The notes: a model not told the origin generated them from the letters alone. A stretch of 5,916 bases of DNA from Porticoccus sp. (GCA_011049795.1 DRHD01000008.1:1-5916); one strand, 5' to 3'; positions 1 through 5,916 are shown, numbered from the stretch's first letter. Program-made: numbers and translations.

Positions 1-19
1 AGATGTGTATAAGAGACAG
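1..19. other. Tn5 mosaic-end (tagmentation) adapter remnant
   Basis: The first 19 bases, AGATGTGTATAAGAGACAG, are an exact match to the synthetic hyperactive Tn5 mosaic end found in tagmentation library adapters. The orientation (adapter first, genomic insert after the final CAG) is what an untrimmed read at a contig edge would give. A natural IS50 end differs from this engineered hybrid sequence, so a real Tn5 insertion is unlikely. These bases should be excluded from biological interpretation. The reading frame of the neighbouring Rieske gene runs through them without a stop, so an automatic gene caller could wrongly extend that protein by about six artificial residues. Confidence 0.97.
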
Positions 20-685
20 GTGATAGCTTTCGTTAAACGCATCGACGGCGATTTTCCAATTACAATCCCAGAGAAAGGTGGCGTTCACATAGGCGCGCAT
101 ATCTTGCATTCGATAGGGCGCGATATGTTCTGGCAATACACCAAGAAAATCTAATAGTGGCTCGGCTTTACCGTCAATGTTAAACCATAACCAGCCGCCC
201 CAGTTGTCTACCTTGATTTCACTGAGCGCCAGTTCATCTTTACGTGGGCCGTCTTTAGGCAGCCCGTCTTTAAATTGTGGAAATGTATCCTGATCCGGTA
301 CGCCTTTAATACTGCCATCAATATTCCACGACCAGGCATGGAATGCACATTTAAAAAAGCGGGCTTTACCGTTGCGATCGCCACAGACCAGGCGGTTACC
401 CCGGTGTTGACAGACGTTGTAATAAGCGCGAATAGTGTGATCTTTATCGAGCACAAAGATAAAGGATTCTTTGCCTAGTTTGTGGATGACGTAATCACCG
501 ACTTCAGAAAACTCTTCCAGGCGCGGCCCCATGTTCCAAACCCTTCGCCATAAATGGGTCCACTCTTTTTGCATAAATTCTGCTGAGTGAAAACGTTCAC
601 CGGAAAAGCGTGTATCACCAATATTAGGCAGGGGTGTATCCCGGTCTATACTCGGGGTTCGATAGCTATTATTGTTTTTTGTCAT
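20..685 (-). CDS. Rieske ring-hydroxylating oxygenase alpha subunit, N-terminal 222 residues (truncated at contig edge)
   Basis: This is the N-terminal part of a Rieske non-heme iron oxygenase alpha subunit, a cytosolic enzyme class that uses O2 and electrons from a ferredoxin or reductase to hydroxylate rings or cleave ethers. The [2Fe-2S] site is C92-Q-H94 and C113-A-F-H116, separated by 18 residues, followed by AWSW where the family usually has GW. The start of the catalytic iron domain follows as NWKIAVDAFNESYH (209-222). E219 takes the place of the bridging acid and H222 is the first iron-ligand histidine. The second histidine and the C-terminal acidic ligand lie beyond the cut; family members are usually about 400-460 residues long. 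ATG at 685 is the furthest upstream start, because an in-frame TAG directly precedes it; the Shine-Dalgarno is weak. It lies 84 bases downstream of the diguanylate cyclase on the same strand. The substrate cannot be assigned. Confidence 0.93.
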
Positions 686-769
686 CTAATCTATCCATCA
701 GTTGTTGTAGCAATATTATTTTTATGGGCGCAGTTACTATTGAGTTATTTTCAGGTACCCATGCATCAA

Positions 770-1942
770 TTATGAGGCTACCGTTGCAGTATTCTTTTGC
801 TGCTTGGCTGAATACATTTGTGCATCCGCATGCTGAATGAGTGTGTCGATATCGGTGCCGTGGTCGCGGGCGACACTGATACCAATGCTGGCGCCAACCT
901 GGTGAGTGATGCCGTCAATGGTGATGGACGTATTAAGCGCAGCGGTAAGTTTTGCCACCACTAGATCAACGGTGTTGGCATTAATAGCGTGCAGCACAAT
1001 GCCAAATTCATCGCCGCCTAAACGGGCTACAGTGTCAGAGGATCGAACAACAGACTTTAACGCTTTCGCTGTTTGAATAAGTATGTTGTCGCCAGTTTGG
1101 TGGCCGTAGCTATCGTTGACCTGTTTGAAATTATCTAAATCAATATAGAGAATGACCGCTTTAAGATCTTCTTCAACGGCGAAATCTAGCGCCTTATTGG
1201 CACGGCGATAAAAAAGCTTGCGGTTAGCTAGGCCCGTTAGAGGGTCGTGTTCGGCTTGATAAGCAAAATGGCTTCTTTCCTGTTCCAGGCGCTCACTTAA
1301 TTTTCGATAGCTATTTTGAAAACCGAAGACGCAAGTCATTACCAGAATGGTTGAAGAGAACCATGCCATCAGGTGGGCTTGGTTGGTAAAGTCGGGTGGA
1401 AATATTTGTGGGAAGTCAAGGTTCATTGGGGCTATATAGTAGAGTGAAATAAAAACCATGAAGGTTATGAAGCTCCAGAAAACTCCAGACCTGGTGCCGC
1501 AAATAAGGAAAGCCCACATGGGGACAAATGTGATCATCGGAAGATTTGGGCTGCTCCATGTAAACCCGGTTATAGCGTTGCCCATTAATAGGCTGGCCAT
1601 AACGGTAGCGGCGTAACCATTCCCAAGATAAAGGTTTGAGCGGTCAAATAGTTTGGCACTGAATAAAACACTGAACAGTATGCCTAGGCTAATAACGGCA
1701 TTTAACAAGACAAACTGTTGGTTTTCTGGAGTTGTGATTAAGTAGTAATAAGTGTTGATGCCCACTATGGATAGAATGCTAATTAAGAAAACGGCTATGA
1801 TAATTTGTGCCGTTTGGTATGGGTCTTCTTGCATTGCGGCTTTGGAAGCCGTTCCTGCTTTGATTGATGCAGGCACGAACCAAGCAATAAAACGTAGTAA
1901 TATGTTTTCTGATTTTGAGGGCGAGAGATTAACATCGTCCAT
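770..1942 (-). CDS. Membrane-anchored GGDEF diguanylate cyclase
   Basis: This 390-residue protein should make cyclic di-GMP from two GTP at the inner membrane. Residues about 44-210 hold five or six hydrophobic segments (roughly 44-68, 76-96, 108-122, 133-150, 152-172 and 190-208), forming an integral-membrane sensor domain similar in layout to MASE-type domains; I cannot assign its exact family. A short charged signalling helix (about 211-231) leads to a complete GGDEF domain that begins at HDPLTGLANR (232-241). The metal and nucleotide residues are intact: DLDNFKQVND (268-277) and GGDEF (309-313). RSSD (300-303), five residues before GGDEF, is the canonical RxxD inhibitory site, so product feedback is expected. 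ASIGIS (351-356) and ADAQMYSAK (372-380) complete the fold. There is no EAL or HD-GYP domain. The start is supported by AGAGGA 11 bases upstream. It sits between the P450 and Rieske genes, same strand, with gaps of 89 and 84 bases. Confidence 0.95.
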   Translation of the reverse strand: MDDVNLSPSKSENILLRFIAWFVPASIKAGTASKAAMQEDPYQTAQIIIAVFLISILSIVGINTYYYLITTPENQQFVLLNAVISLGILFSVLFSAKLFDRSNLYLGNGYAATVMASLLMGNAITGFTWSSPNLPMITFVPMWAFLICGTRSGVFWSFITFMVFISLYYIAPMNLDFPQIFPPDFTNQAHLMAWFSSTILVMTCVFGFQNSYRKLSERLEQERSHFAYQAEHDPLTGLANRKLFYRRANKALDFAVEEDLKAVILYIDLDNFKQVNDSYGHQTGDNILIQTAKALKSVVRSSDTVARLGGDEFGIVLHAINANTVDLVVAKLTAALNTSITIDGITHQVGASIGISVARDHGTDIDTLIQHADAQMYSAKQQKNTATVAS

Positions 1943-1953
1943 ATTATTTTTAT

Positions 1954-1959
1954 TCCTCT
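1954..1959 (-). promoter_or_regulatory. Ribosome binding site of the diguanylate cyclase
   Basis: AGAGGA on the minus strand lies 11 bases before the ATG at 1942. It is the clearest Shine-Dalgarno in the window and supports this start codon. The spacing is slightly longer than ideal and the spacer is A/T-only. Confidence 0.6.
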
Positions 1960-1993
1960 TTGCCTGTACAGACAGCCGACTTACAGGTTATGG

Positions 1994-2012
1994 ATGCTAT
2001 TAACCATAGCAT
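1994..2012. repeat. Perfect 7-bp inverted repeat with 5-base loop, between P450 and diguanylate cyclase
   Basis: ATGCTAT (1994-2000) and ATAGCAT (2006-2012) are perfect reverse complements around TAACC. They lie in the 89-base gap after the P450 stop and before the cyclase start. There is no T-tract after the stem in either direction and the stem is AT-rich, so it is not a convincing intrinsic terminator. It could be a regulator-binding dyad or a weak mRNA hairpin. A second, weaker dyad in the same gap pairs CCTGTA (1963-1968) with TACAGG (1982-1987). A function for either is inference only. Confidence 0.35.
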
Positions 2013-2031
2013 AGTAATTAATTAATCGTGT

Positions 2032-3387
2032 TCAGGTTTTCGCTTTTTTGAATCGTAAATTCAATTTATAGGTCCCTAGCATGATTCCCGGTTGATGAAG
2101 AAAAGTATTGTTATCTGCGTATTCGATACTGGCTAGCCGGTCGAGTAATCGGTCCCAAGCCACCTGCTGCTCAATGCGTGAAATGCCAGCGCCAGGACAG
2201 GTGCGTGGTCCTTGTGAAAAGGTGAGGTGATTGCCCAGGGCTTTACGTTCAAGGTCTAATTCATAGGGACAGTGATATTGATCGGGATCGACATTAGCTG
2301 CGCCAAACCGGATATGAAGAATAGACCCCTCGGGAATAGAGACCCCTTGAAAAGTTTCCTTTTGGGTGGTGATCCGTGTTGATAAGCCTTGAGTGGGCGC
2401 GCGCAGCCGCATTGATTCTTCGATAAATGCCCTGATTTTACTGCGATCGTTTTTTAGTTGTTGAAACAGTCCCTTTTTTTCGCACAGCAGTTGGGCTTCT
2501 TCTTCCAGTGCATACTGGGTGGTTTCTAATCCGCCCAGCAGCATTAAATAGACAATGCCATAGACTTCATCATCGGTGAGTTTTCTATCCAATGCAGAGT
2601 AGCTTACTTGAGTTAAAAAACTGATCATATCGTCTTTAGGGTTGAGCCGTTTATCGGCTATATGCTCAAGCACATAATCGCTAAACCCGTCCAAAGCTTT
2701 GGCCTGTGCTTCGGTTTGTTCTGGTGTCAGCAGGTTTAGATGGCTGTGCCCATGGACAAATTGCATCACTTGAGCTGTGCCCCAGGCGGCTAATTTGTCG
2801 ATGTCCTCTAGTGGAAAGCCTAAAATGCTTGCTGTCACCATTTGGGGTAAGGGACGGGCAAATTCAGCAACAAATTCGACTTCACCGATGCCATTGGCGT
2901 CCGCACGATCAATCCAGCGATCAATTAGCTTGTCGACTATTGCCGTGATCGTTTGTTTATGGCGCTTTGCTCCGGGCCCAACCCAGGGGTCGGTGAGTTC
3001 CTGTCGATGGCTGCGCCATAGCTGCGCTGTAGGGCGCAGGGTTCGAACAGAATCTAAAGCAATAGTAAAACGGGATGCATCACTGGGTGGGGTTTCACCA
3101 CGATCTAGCAGCTGCTGTAAATCAGCCACACGCAAGCTCATTATCGGTGTGAATCGCTCTGGATCCTTTACCACCTTTTCAATATCGCTGTGCTTGGTCA
3201 GCACATAAGCATCGGATTGTCCGTCTAGTCCTCCTTTGGGTAATACATAGACCGGCGCATCGCGGTGCAATATGGGGTAGGCTTCGTACCAGTGCTCTTG
3301 AGCGCCGGGGGAAAATAAATCCACATCATCAAGACTCATGGGACATTGCATCGCACTGAGTTTATGGTTGGGTGTTTTATCTACCAT
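2032..3387 (-). CDS. Cytochrome P450 (soluble bacterial type)
   Basis: This heme-thiolate monooxygenase of 451 residues probably hydroxylates a hydrophobic substrate in the cytosol, using electrons from a ferredoxin and reductase not encoded here. The signatures are the I-helix oxygen-activation motif GGLETT (285-290), the K-helix ExxR as E324-S-M-R327, and the heme-binding loop FSQGPRTCPG (390-399) with C397 as the axial ligand. There is no N-terminal membrane anchor. The C-helix region is unusual: in place of the common bacterial D-P-P-x-H-x-x-x-R segment it reads RPTAQLWRSHRQ, with a WxxxR pattern (W124, R128), followed by LTDPWVGPGAKRH. I chose ATG at 3387 because AAGAGA lies six bases upstream. 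A TTG at 3444 in the same frame would add 19 residues but has no visible Shine-Dalgarno. It follows the small exported-protein gene on the same strand. I cannot assign a CYP family or substrate. Confidence 0.95.
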   Translation of the reverse strand: MVDKTPNHKLSAMQCPMSLDDVDLFSPGAQEHWYEAYPILHRDAPVYVLPKGGLDGQSDAYVLTKHSDIEKVVKDPERFTPIMSLRVADLQQLLDRGETPPSDASRFTIALDSVRTLRPTAQLWRSHRQELTDPWVGPGAKRHKQTITAIVDKLIDRWIDRADANGIGEVEFVAEFARPLPQMVTASILGFPLEDIDKLAAWGTAQVMQFVHGHSHLNLLTPEQTEAQAKALDGFSDYVLEHIADKRLNPKDDMISFLTQVSYSALDRKLTDDEVYGIVYLMLLGGLETTQYALEEEAQLLCEKKGLFQQLKNDRSKIRAFIEESMRLRAPTQGLSTRITTQKETFQGVSIPEGSILHIRFGAANVDPDQYHCPYELDLERKALGNHLTFSQGPRTCPGAGISRIEQQVAWDRLLDRLASIEYADNNTFLHQPGIMLGTYKLNLRFKKAKT

Positions 3388-3393
3388 TTGTGG

Positions 3394-3399
3394 TCTCTT
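3394..3399 (-). promoter_or_regulatory. Ribosome binding site favouring the P450 ATG start at 3387
   Basis: AAGAGA on the minus strand is followed by a six-base spacer, CCACAA, and then ATG at 3387. Nothing comparable precedes the upstream TTG at 3444, where the frame is closed by a TAA 12 bases before it. The site is imperfect but correctly spaced, and is the main reason to prefer the shorter protein. Confidence 0.45.
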
Positions 3400-3469
3400 G
3401 ATCGTAGCCGATTCTAATAATGAGGTCGATTGTAGCGGGTTCAACTTGTGTAATTAGCAGCCAAAGGGC

Positions 3470-3856
3470 TTAGTCAAAGTCGAGTGGAATAGCGCCTTCA
3501 AATAACCTCGATACGATTTTTGCGTCATCCTTGGATTTTACAATTAATAAATTACCTTCTCCTTGTCCTATCTGGAAGCAGGATAAATGATCAGGCCATT
3601 GCTCACAGTATTCTGCTTTGTCATTGATAAACCAGCGGGCTTTAAGAATCCCTGGCTGGCCTTTGATGGCAACTAATACCACACCATCCGTTTGCAAGAC
3701 TTGCTTAAAGAGCATCTCGTTATAGCTACCTGCAAGGGAGTTACCATTGAGTAATTGGTGTAGGGCTTTCGGCTCGGTGATGATGTCGGCCTGTGCACTG
3801 TGCAAGGCTAATGTGCTAAGGATGGGCGGTTTGAGTATTGAGTTTAGTCTTGTCAT
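3470..3856 (-). CDS. Small, probably exported protein of unknown function
   Basis: I do not recognise this 128-residue protein with certainty. The N-terminus has a basic start (MTRLNSILK), a short hydrophobic run (PPILSTLAL) and an A-Q-A site before D24, which fits a Sec signal peptide with cleavage near residue 23; the hydrophobic core is short, so this is moderate evidence. The mature part has a G-x-W-like pattern (LKARWFINDK, 71-80), then YCEQW (83-87) and LSCFQI (92-96). The two cysteines, C84 and C93, could form a disulfide. This layout vaguely resembles small periplasmic beta-rich proteins such as the DUF995 type, which is a guess. ATG at 3856 is the furthest possible ATG, since an in-frame TAA lies 12 bases upstream; the Shine-Dalgarno is weak. 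It is the first gene of the minus-strand set, ending 82 bases before the P450 ATG (25 from the alternative TTG), so it may be co-transcribed with the P450. Confidence 0.75.
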   Translation of the reverse strand: MTRLNSILKPPILSTLALHSAQADIITEPKALHQLLNGNSLAGSYNEMLFKQVLQTDGVVLVAIKGQPGILKARWFINDKAEYCEQWPDHLSCFQIGQGEGNLLIVKSKDDAKIVSRLFEGAIPLDFD

Positions 3857-3997
3857 GGTCAGGGTTTACCTGTCGGCTTCTGGTAGGGCTTCTATCTAGT
3901 AGGGGTAGTGTATAAAAAATCAGCATTAATTAAAACAGTCAACACGGTTTGTTTTGGTCTCCCGTTTTGCTAGCATAAGCCAGATGATAATAATTCG
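3857..3997. promoter_or_regulatory. Divergent intergenic region, likely holding both operon promoters
   Basis: These 141 bases separate the leftward and rightward gene sets and should contain both promoters. On the plus strand, TTGTTT (3949-3954), a 16-base spacer and TAGCAT (3971-3976) form a weak sigma70-like candidate that would leave a leader of roughly 15 bases before the Rieske ATG. On the minus strand, TTGACT (3942-3937) is a good -35, but the best -10, TTTATA (3916-3911), is 20 bases away, which is too far without an activator. AAAACA (3932-3937) and TGTTTT (3950-3955) form a short dyad across these elements, a possible operator. No regulator gene is in the window. All site calls here are tentative. 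Confidence 0.4.
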
Positions 3998-5287
3998 ATG
4001 CATGAGGCCCTTGAGCCTCTTGATGATTGCCTGGAGATGGCCGTGGATGCTCAATACACGCAGTATATTAAGCAAAAAATAGAGCAGGCCTATCAGCGCG
4101 AAGCGCCTCCTGCAGACTTCCCCCAACTGACTGATATACCAGTGAGTCGTTATACTAGCGACCCATTCTGGCAGGCAGAACAACAACATTTATGGCCTAA
4201 AAGCTGGTTGTTTGCAGCTCATGCTCATGAATTACCCAATGTTGGCAGTAGCAAACTTTGGCAGGATGGCGGTATGCCTATTGTTATGGTCAAAGATGAG
4301 CAGCAAAAAATCCGGGCTTTTTACAATACCTGTCAGCATCGAGGCGGGCCATTGGTGGTTGATGAGTACTCTGATAACGCACGCTTGCGCTGTGGCTATC
4401 ACGGCTGGACTTATAACTATGATGGTGAGCTGATTGGTGTTCCTGATCGTCGTGATTTTGTGGGTTTGAATCTGCAGTGTCATAAACTGGAAGAGCTGTC
4501 CTGCGAGCAGTGGGGCAATTGGATTTTTGTTAATCGTGATAAAAATGCTCAGCCCTTAATGGAATTTATGGCACCCATAGAGCCAGAGCTGCAACAGTTT
4601 GATTTAGATAATTTGCAATTTTACGATAAGCACAGCATTCATATAGCGGCCAACTGGAAAGCCTGTTGTGATTCTTTTATGGAGACCTATCATGTGCGTC
4701 ACATCCACCCTGATACAGTTGACCAATTACTTGATCATAAGGGAACGGTAATATCGTTGTTAGAGCAGGGCCATAATAAAATGTATACGCCCAATCGAGC
4801 CGGTTTTATTCCCCCCCAAGACGGATTTAATGATATTGCTTCCGTTGGCGAGCTACCCAGAATAAGCAATTTAGCCTATAGCCTCTTCCCTAATATGGTT
4901 ATACCGTTAGATGCGGGTGGTTTTCCCATGTTGTTATTTTGGCCGATTGATAAAAGCCATACTCGTATGGATGTGTTGTGGTTCGCCCCGACCGATGGTG
5001 CGCATGATGCTAGCGATCAGGTCTGGAAGAACCAACAGCAAAAGCTGCCACCGCAATGGCTGGAGCGGCTGGCTTTGTTTGATAGGGTGCTAGAGGAAGA
5101 TGTGCAATTTCTACCCTGGCAACAGCAGTCAATGGAAACCGGGGCCATTAAGGGTATGCCTTTGTCGTATTTAGAGCAGAGAATTTATCATCGTAATGAA
5201 GCGATCGATCAAACCATTGGCTTAGATAATATTCCCGAGGGTATGGCGGTTTCACCGTTACTCGACGGTTTGATAGAAAAATACTGA
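3998..5287 (+). CDS. Rieske ring-hydroxylating oxygenase alpha subunit (complete)
   Basis: This is a full-length, 429-residue alpha subunit of a Rieske non-heme iron oxygenase, a cytosolic enzyme that adds oxygen to an organic substrate using electrons from a separate ferredoxin or reductase. The [2Fe-2S] ligands are C112-Q-H114 and C132-G-Y-H135, with 17 residues between the pairs, followed by the usual GWTYNYDG. The catalytic iron site shows NWKACCDSFMETYH (219-232), with E229 as the probable bridging acid and H232 and H237 as the histidine pair in YHVRHIHP; H235 is an extra nearby histidine. The third ligand is probably D368 in LEEDVQF. No beta-subunit gene follows, which suggests a homo-oligomeric alpha-only enzyme or a beta subunit elsewhere. 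ATG at 3998 is the first start after an in-frame TAG at 3971 and has no clear Shine-Dalgarno. M14 is less likely because TGGAG abuts it without a spacer. It is clearly different in sequence from the other Rieske protein at the left edge. Confidence 0.96.
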   Translation: MHEALEPLDDCLEMAVDAQYTQYIKQKIEQAYQREAPPADFPQLTDIPVSRYTSDPFWQAEQQHLWPKSWLFAAHAHELPNVGSSKLWQDGGMPIVMVKDEQQKIRAFYNTCQHRGGPLVVDEYSDNARLRCGYHGWTYNYDGELIGVPDRRDFVGLNLQCHKLEELSCEQWGNWIFVNRDKNAQPLMEFMAPIEPELQQFDLDNLQFYDKHSIHIAANWKACCDSFMETYHVRHIHPDTVDQLLDHKGTVISLLEQGHNKMYTPNRAGFIPPQDGFNDIASVGELPRISNLAYSLFPNMVIPLDAGGFPMLLFWPIDKSHTRMDVLWFAPTDGAHDASDQVWKNQQQKLPPQWLERLALFDRVLEEDVQFLPWQQQSMETGAIKGMPLSYLEQRIYHRNEAIDQTIGLDNIPEGMAVSPLLDGLIEKY

Positions 5288-5319
5288 TTTTATATGCATC
5301 TAATGAGAATTGCCCCAGC

Positions 5320-5916
5320 ATGAAAACACCACTATTTTTAAGAAATATTAAATTTCTGGGTTTAATGGTGTTGGGTATTATTATGGGGCGTGCAGCGAGT
5401 AAAAAGCTAACGCACCAGACTTACGAATATGCGCTAAGAGAAGGTGTCTCCCTTGAACTGGATTTATTTTTACCAGAGAGCGGTGCGAGTCATTCGAATA
5501 AACCTTGCCCTCTAATTATCTGGTTTCATGGCGGAGGCTGGCAAATGGGCTCAAGAGAGAGTATTGAGTTGGCCGCGGTAAAACAAGTTGCACGAGGTTA
5601 TGCTGTTGCCAGTGTTAGCTACAGCCTTACGGATGTTGCCCTTTGGCCTGCACAAGCTCATGAAGCCAAAGCCGCGGTGAGATGGCTACGCGCCAATGCC
5701 GGAAAGTTCAATATCAACCCGGAGCAATTTGTGGCTTGGGGAATGTCAGCAGGGGGGCATATTGCAGCCATATTGGGTACCAGTGCGGATGTAGAGGAAT
5801 TAAATGGTGAGTTGGGCAATGAGAAAATTTCCAATGCGGTGCAGGCGGTAATCGCTTTCTATCCCCCCACTGATTTTTTACAAATGGTGAATGACGGACT
5901 GTTGGACCATTTTGCT
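5320..5916 (+). CDS. Alpha/beta hydrolase, HSL/esterase type, N-terminal 199 residues (cut by window edge)
   Basis: This is the N-terminal part of an alpha/beta-hydrolase of the hormone-sensitive-lipase or carboxylesterase type, which would hydrolyse a carboxylic ester. The oxyanion-hole motif HGGGW is at residues 70-74, and the nucleophile elbow GMSAGGH (141-147) places the catalytic serine at S143. The catalytic Asp and His lie beyond the right edge. A basic start and a hydrophobic stretch (about 11-23, then GRAAS) suggest a signal peptide or membrane anchor, so the enzyme may act in the periplasm or at the membrane. The start is 32 bases after the Rieske stop; only a weak GAGA precedes the ATG, and M16 or M22 are alternative starts that would shorten the hydrophobic segment. 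Close spacing and shared strand suggest co-transcription with the Rieske gene. The substrate is unknown. Confidence 0.92.
   Translation, partial: MKTPLFLRNIKFLGLMVLGIIMGRAASKKLTHQTYEYALREGVSLELDLFLPESGASHSNKPCPLIIWFHGGGWQMGSRESIELAAVKQVARGYAVASVSYSLTDVALWPAQAHEAKAAVRWLRANAGKFNINPEQFVAWGMSAGGHIAAILGTSADVEELNGELGNEKISNAVQAVIAFYPPTDFLQMVNDGLLDHFA

Noticed and set aside
1..19. A real Tn5/IS50 insertion end
   Set aside because: The sequence is the engineered mosaic end, not a natural IS50 end, and it sits exactly at the sequence edge, as an adapter would.
208..456. Minus-strand 82-residue frame in the left Rieske region
   Set aside because: It is out of frame with the Rieske gene, whose continuous 222-codon frame with intact cluster motifs explains the region.
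1963..1987. LexA or LuxR-type operator (CTGT...ACAG and CCTGTA...TACAGG patterns)
   Set aside because: Spacing does not match the standard LexA box or the usual 18-20 base lux-type box, and no such regulator is in the window. I kept it only as an unassigned dyad.
2777..3208. 143-residue plus-strand open frame opposite the P450
   Set aside because: It lies wholly antisense to a well-supported P450 gene, has low-complexity, serine-rich content and shows no recognisable domain; it is a shadow frame.
4004..4019. GAGGC/GCCTC hairpin just inside the Rieske start
   Set aside because: The stem is only five pairs and lies in coding sequence; an effect on translation is possible but not supported.
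3926..4189. 87-residue minus-strand open frame overlapping the divergent region and the Rieske start
   Set aside because: It overlaps the conserved start of the plus-strand Rieske gene, has no ribosome binding site I can see and no known motif. Its hydrophobic run comes from the antisense reading.
4811..4817. Run of seven C in the Rieske gene as a possible frameshift or phase-variation site
   Set aside because: The frame continues correctly through it (IPPQDG) and the protein stays full length; seven bases is too short to argue for phase variation alone.

Overview
This window looks like the left end of an assembled contig from a Gram-negative bacterium. Moderate GC, codon use and the gene set (Rieske oxygenases, a bacterial P450, a membrane diguanylate cyclase) suggest a proteobacterium. 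A marine-type gammaproteobacterium is my best guess, but that is inference, because no phylogenetic marker is present. The first 19 bases match exactly the synthetic Tn5 mosaic end used in tagmentation libraries, so they are adapter, not genome. The left gene is therefore cut by library chemistry and not by a biological event.

Layout. From about 3856 leftwards, four genes are read on the minus strand. They are a small, probably exported protein of unknown function (3470-3856), a cytochrome P450 (2032-3387, or up to 3444 with a TTG start), a membrane-anchored GGDEF diguanylate cyclase (770-1942), and the N-terminal half of a Rieske ring-hydroxylating oxygenase alpha subunit (20-685, truncated by the adapter). 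A 141-base divergent intergenic region (3857-3997) separates this set from a plus-strand pair. That pair is a complete second Rieske oxygenase alpha subunit (3998-5287) and, 32 bases downstream, an HSL-type alpha/beta hydrolase (5320 to the right edge, truncated). No stretch longer than 300 bases lacks a gene. I saw no tRNA, rRNA, CRISPR array, insertion sequence or clear intrinsic terminator.

How the genes may fit together. Two different Rieske oxygenases, a P450 and an esterase-like hydrolase within 6 kb are typical of catabolic islands that attack hydrophobic cyclic compounds such as aromatics, terpenoids or steroids. The sequence does not reveal the substrate. None of the electron-transfer partners these oxygenases need (ferredoxin, reductase) and no Rieske beta subunit lies in the window. 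They must be encoded elsewhere. The most unusual arrangement is the diguanylate cyclase between the P450 and Rieske genes, in the same orientation. It hints at a link between c-di-GMP signalling and this catabolic locus.
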